This document shows, in pieces, positions 62,813 through 64,000 of a stretch of 64,000 nt of DNA. The notes below the pieces were generated by a model, which saw nothing but the letters and a program-made list of their open reading frames with translations, did not search any database and was not told the origin of the DNA. Both the position numbers and the translations under genes were made by a program. Origin of the DNA: Acidiluteibacter sp963716125 (GTDB taxonomy: Bacteria > Bacteroidota > Bacteroidia > Flavobacteriales_E > Vicingaceae); assembly GCA_963716125.1 (NCBI GenBank), contig OY970294.1, positions 2,046,001-2,110,000 of the forward strand, written 5' to 3'. The stretch's first letter is position 1. Each line of letters opens with the position of its first letter.

Positions 62813-64000
62813 TTAATTATTCTTTTCTAATCTATTCTTTAAAAGCTGCACATACATAGGAGTTTCATTGTATAAATAAGGAAATTTTTCAGGGTTTAAG
62901 TTTTTCTCTAAGGCTTGCATCAAAATTTTAGCATGCTCAAATTGCTCATCTCTAATTAAGTCATTCATTTTAAACAGTGCCTCATATCTAAAATTTTCTA
63001 AAATCCTTCTTTCATCTGTACTGTTCATATTTAGCTTTTTGGCCATCTTAAATATGTGATTGATGTCTTTTAAATATGCTTTAAAAGGATAAATAATTTT
63101 TGAGTTGAGTGTTAATTGATCGGATACGATTAATGAAGAAGTATAATCATTTAGATTTAAGCGCATATCTTCTGCAAAACCAATTGTAAAATAGATGGGC
63201 TTATCGAACTCATTGTTTTGCAAAAGACTCAAAAATAACCGATCGCCTCTCAATAAGTAAGCATCGTGGTAGGAGGGAGAAACTACCCACGAAAAATTTT
63301 TAATAGTGATTAAACTATCTTTCCAATTACTATATTCTAAAGTATCTAATTCAATGTCATTTAAATTAAAATCAACCAAATTTTTGTCTTTTAAATAATG
63401 CGGATACCATTTGCTATTCAACAAGCTAATATCAACCACAGAGACATCTGTTCTAATATTTTTTACTGTTTGTAAATACCATAAACTAAAAGTTAAATTA
63501 TCGCCAGATGAAATAATTATAGCATTTGGTTGACATTTTTGAAGTGTTTTTTGACAAATAGCTAATTTAAAAGCGCTAAAAGTCCCTTTTTTCTTGCCTG
63601 TTTTAAATGCCCATTTGGCGGAGTCTAATTTATCTTCATAAAGATATTTGGCTGCTAAAGAACCCCATTCTGATGAAATTTTGGAATAAGGGTCTAAGGA
63701 AACAATATCACCTTTATATTGTGGAGAAATTTGGATTACTTTTTCGAAGTAGGAGGATACTTTTAGAGTTGTATTTACATCCATTTTAATAATAGACTCT
63801 CCATCTTTAGAGTTTAGGCGACTGTAGGCATATCCCAAATAGTAATTAGCTTCTGCATCATTAGGTTTAAGTGCGACAGCTTTTTCTAAATTATCTACTG
63901 CTTTTTGATAATCTTGTTCGTCAAATTCTTTTTTAAATTCAGCTTTACCATTGTTTAAAAGTGTTTGAAAATCATTAGTCTGAGCCAATAAGATTCCATT
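62813..64000 (-). CDS. Exported TPR-repeat protein, 5' end outside window
   Basis: At least 395 codons, still open at the window edge. The visible N-terminus (NGILLAQTNDFQTLL) looks like the end of a signal peptide cleaved near LAQ. TPR repeats occupy about 10-100 (FKKEFDEQDYQKAVDNLEKAVALKPNDAEANYYLGYAYSRLNS). A later segment, NAIIISSGDNLTFSLWYLQTVKNIRTDVSVVDISLLNSKWYPHYLK, resembles the C-terminal part of TPR/DUF2723-like proteins with a GDND-type motif; I infer a glycan or lipid-related role only weakly. Confidence 0.75.
   Translation of the reverse strand, partial: NGILLAQTNDFQTLLNNGKAEFKKEFDEQDYQKAVDNLEKAVALKPNDAEANYYLGYAYSRLNSKDGESIIKMDVNTTLKVSSYFEKVIQISPQYKGDIVSLDPYSKISSEWGSLAAKYLYEDKLDSAKWAFKTGKKKGTFSAFKLAICQKTLQKCQPNAIIISSGDNLTFSLWYLQTVKNIRTDVSVVDISLLNSKWYPHYLKDKNLVDFNLNDIELDTLEYSNWKDSLITIKNFSWVVSPSYHDAYLLRGDRLFLSLLQNNEFDKPIYFTIGFAEDMRLNLNDYTSSLIVSDQLTLNSKIIYPFKAYLKDINHIFKMAKKLNMNSTDERRILENFRYEALFKMNDLIRDEQFEHAKILMQALEKNLNPEKFPYLYNETPMYVQLLKNRLEKNN

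Noticed and set aside
1..64000. CRISPR array
   Set aside because: The only short-period tandem repeats (29-bp units in the R copies) have no unique spacers between them.

Overview
The window is from a low-GC member of the Bacteroidota. Three things show this: proteins with C-terminal type IX secretion (T9SS) sorting domains, promoters of the form TTTG-N19/20-TAnnTTTG, and a set of small lysine-rich and zinc-ribbon proteins I associate with this phylum. No rRNA or tRNA gene was seen. The genus cannot be fixed from what is here.

Region 1 (about 1-28.5 kb) is accessory DNA in which nearly every gene runs leftward. It reads as a chain of operon-sized modules: a lipase; an ArsR/MerTP/flavoprotein mercury-type operon; a GIY-YIG-like gene coupled to a membrane-anchored protein (broken by an IS); an orphan membrane-anchored protein; a DoxX/YceI/ester-cyclase/DODA-dioxygenase operon with an AraC regulator; a HaeIII-type restriction-modification operon with its own controller; a type ISP-like restriction-modification enzyme with a Cys/His-rich partner; and a LolCDE-like ABC export operon with a TetR regulator. 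The module joints are marked by two families of structured intergenic elements, here called P and Q. P is either exactly 123 or exactly 188 bp, begins AAC and ends GTT, and has a compensated stem. Q is about 85 bp, with covarying stems around an invariant CTCTTTT/AAATGTG internal loop. A frameshifted tyrosine recombinase sits at the right edge of the array (27286-28441), transcribed into it. This looks like an integron-like gene-capture array and is the main candidate for an undescribed system.

Region 2 (about 28.5-48.9 kb) looks like ordinary chromosome. It holds a zinc-ribbon protein, a DnaQ-like exonuclease with a coupled 53-aa membrane protein, DinB/CsaA/MBL-fold genes, a PLP decarboxylase, a cbb3-type oxidase operon divergent from an FNR-like regulator with candidate iron-sulfur cysteines, CbpA/CbpM-type chaperones, a lone nucleotidyltransferase, a thiamine-diphosphate enzyme broken by both an IS and a frameshift, an aldo/keto reductase, a large T9SS protein, a cyclophilin, a DUF3127 protein and a YdjM-like membrane protein.

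Region 3 (about 49-64 kb) holds a frameshifted FG-GAP/T9SS protein, a lipoprotein whose start has been replaced by an IS end, an unfamiliar three-gene unit (SH3-like, membrane, and large beta-rich protein) and the end of a TPR protein. These are separated by four copies of another dispersed repeat (R), which carries a variable number of roughly 29-bp tandem units.

Insertion sequences: three copies of a 1072-bp IS1595-type element (one with a 1-nt deletion), two copies of a 958-bp IS1595-type element, and one IS481-type element. All five IS1595-type copies have perfect 8-bp AT-rich target duplications. Seven genes carry frameshifts or nonsense codons, so either the genome is decaying here or the assembly contains indel errors.
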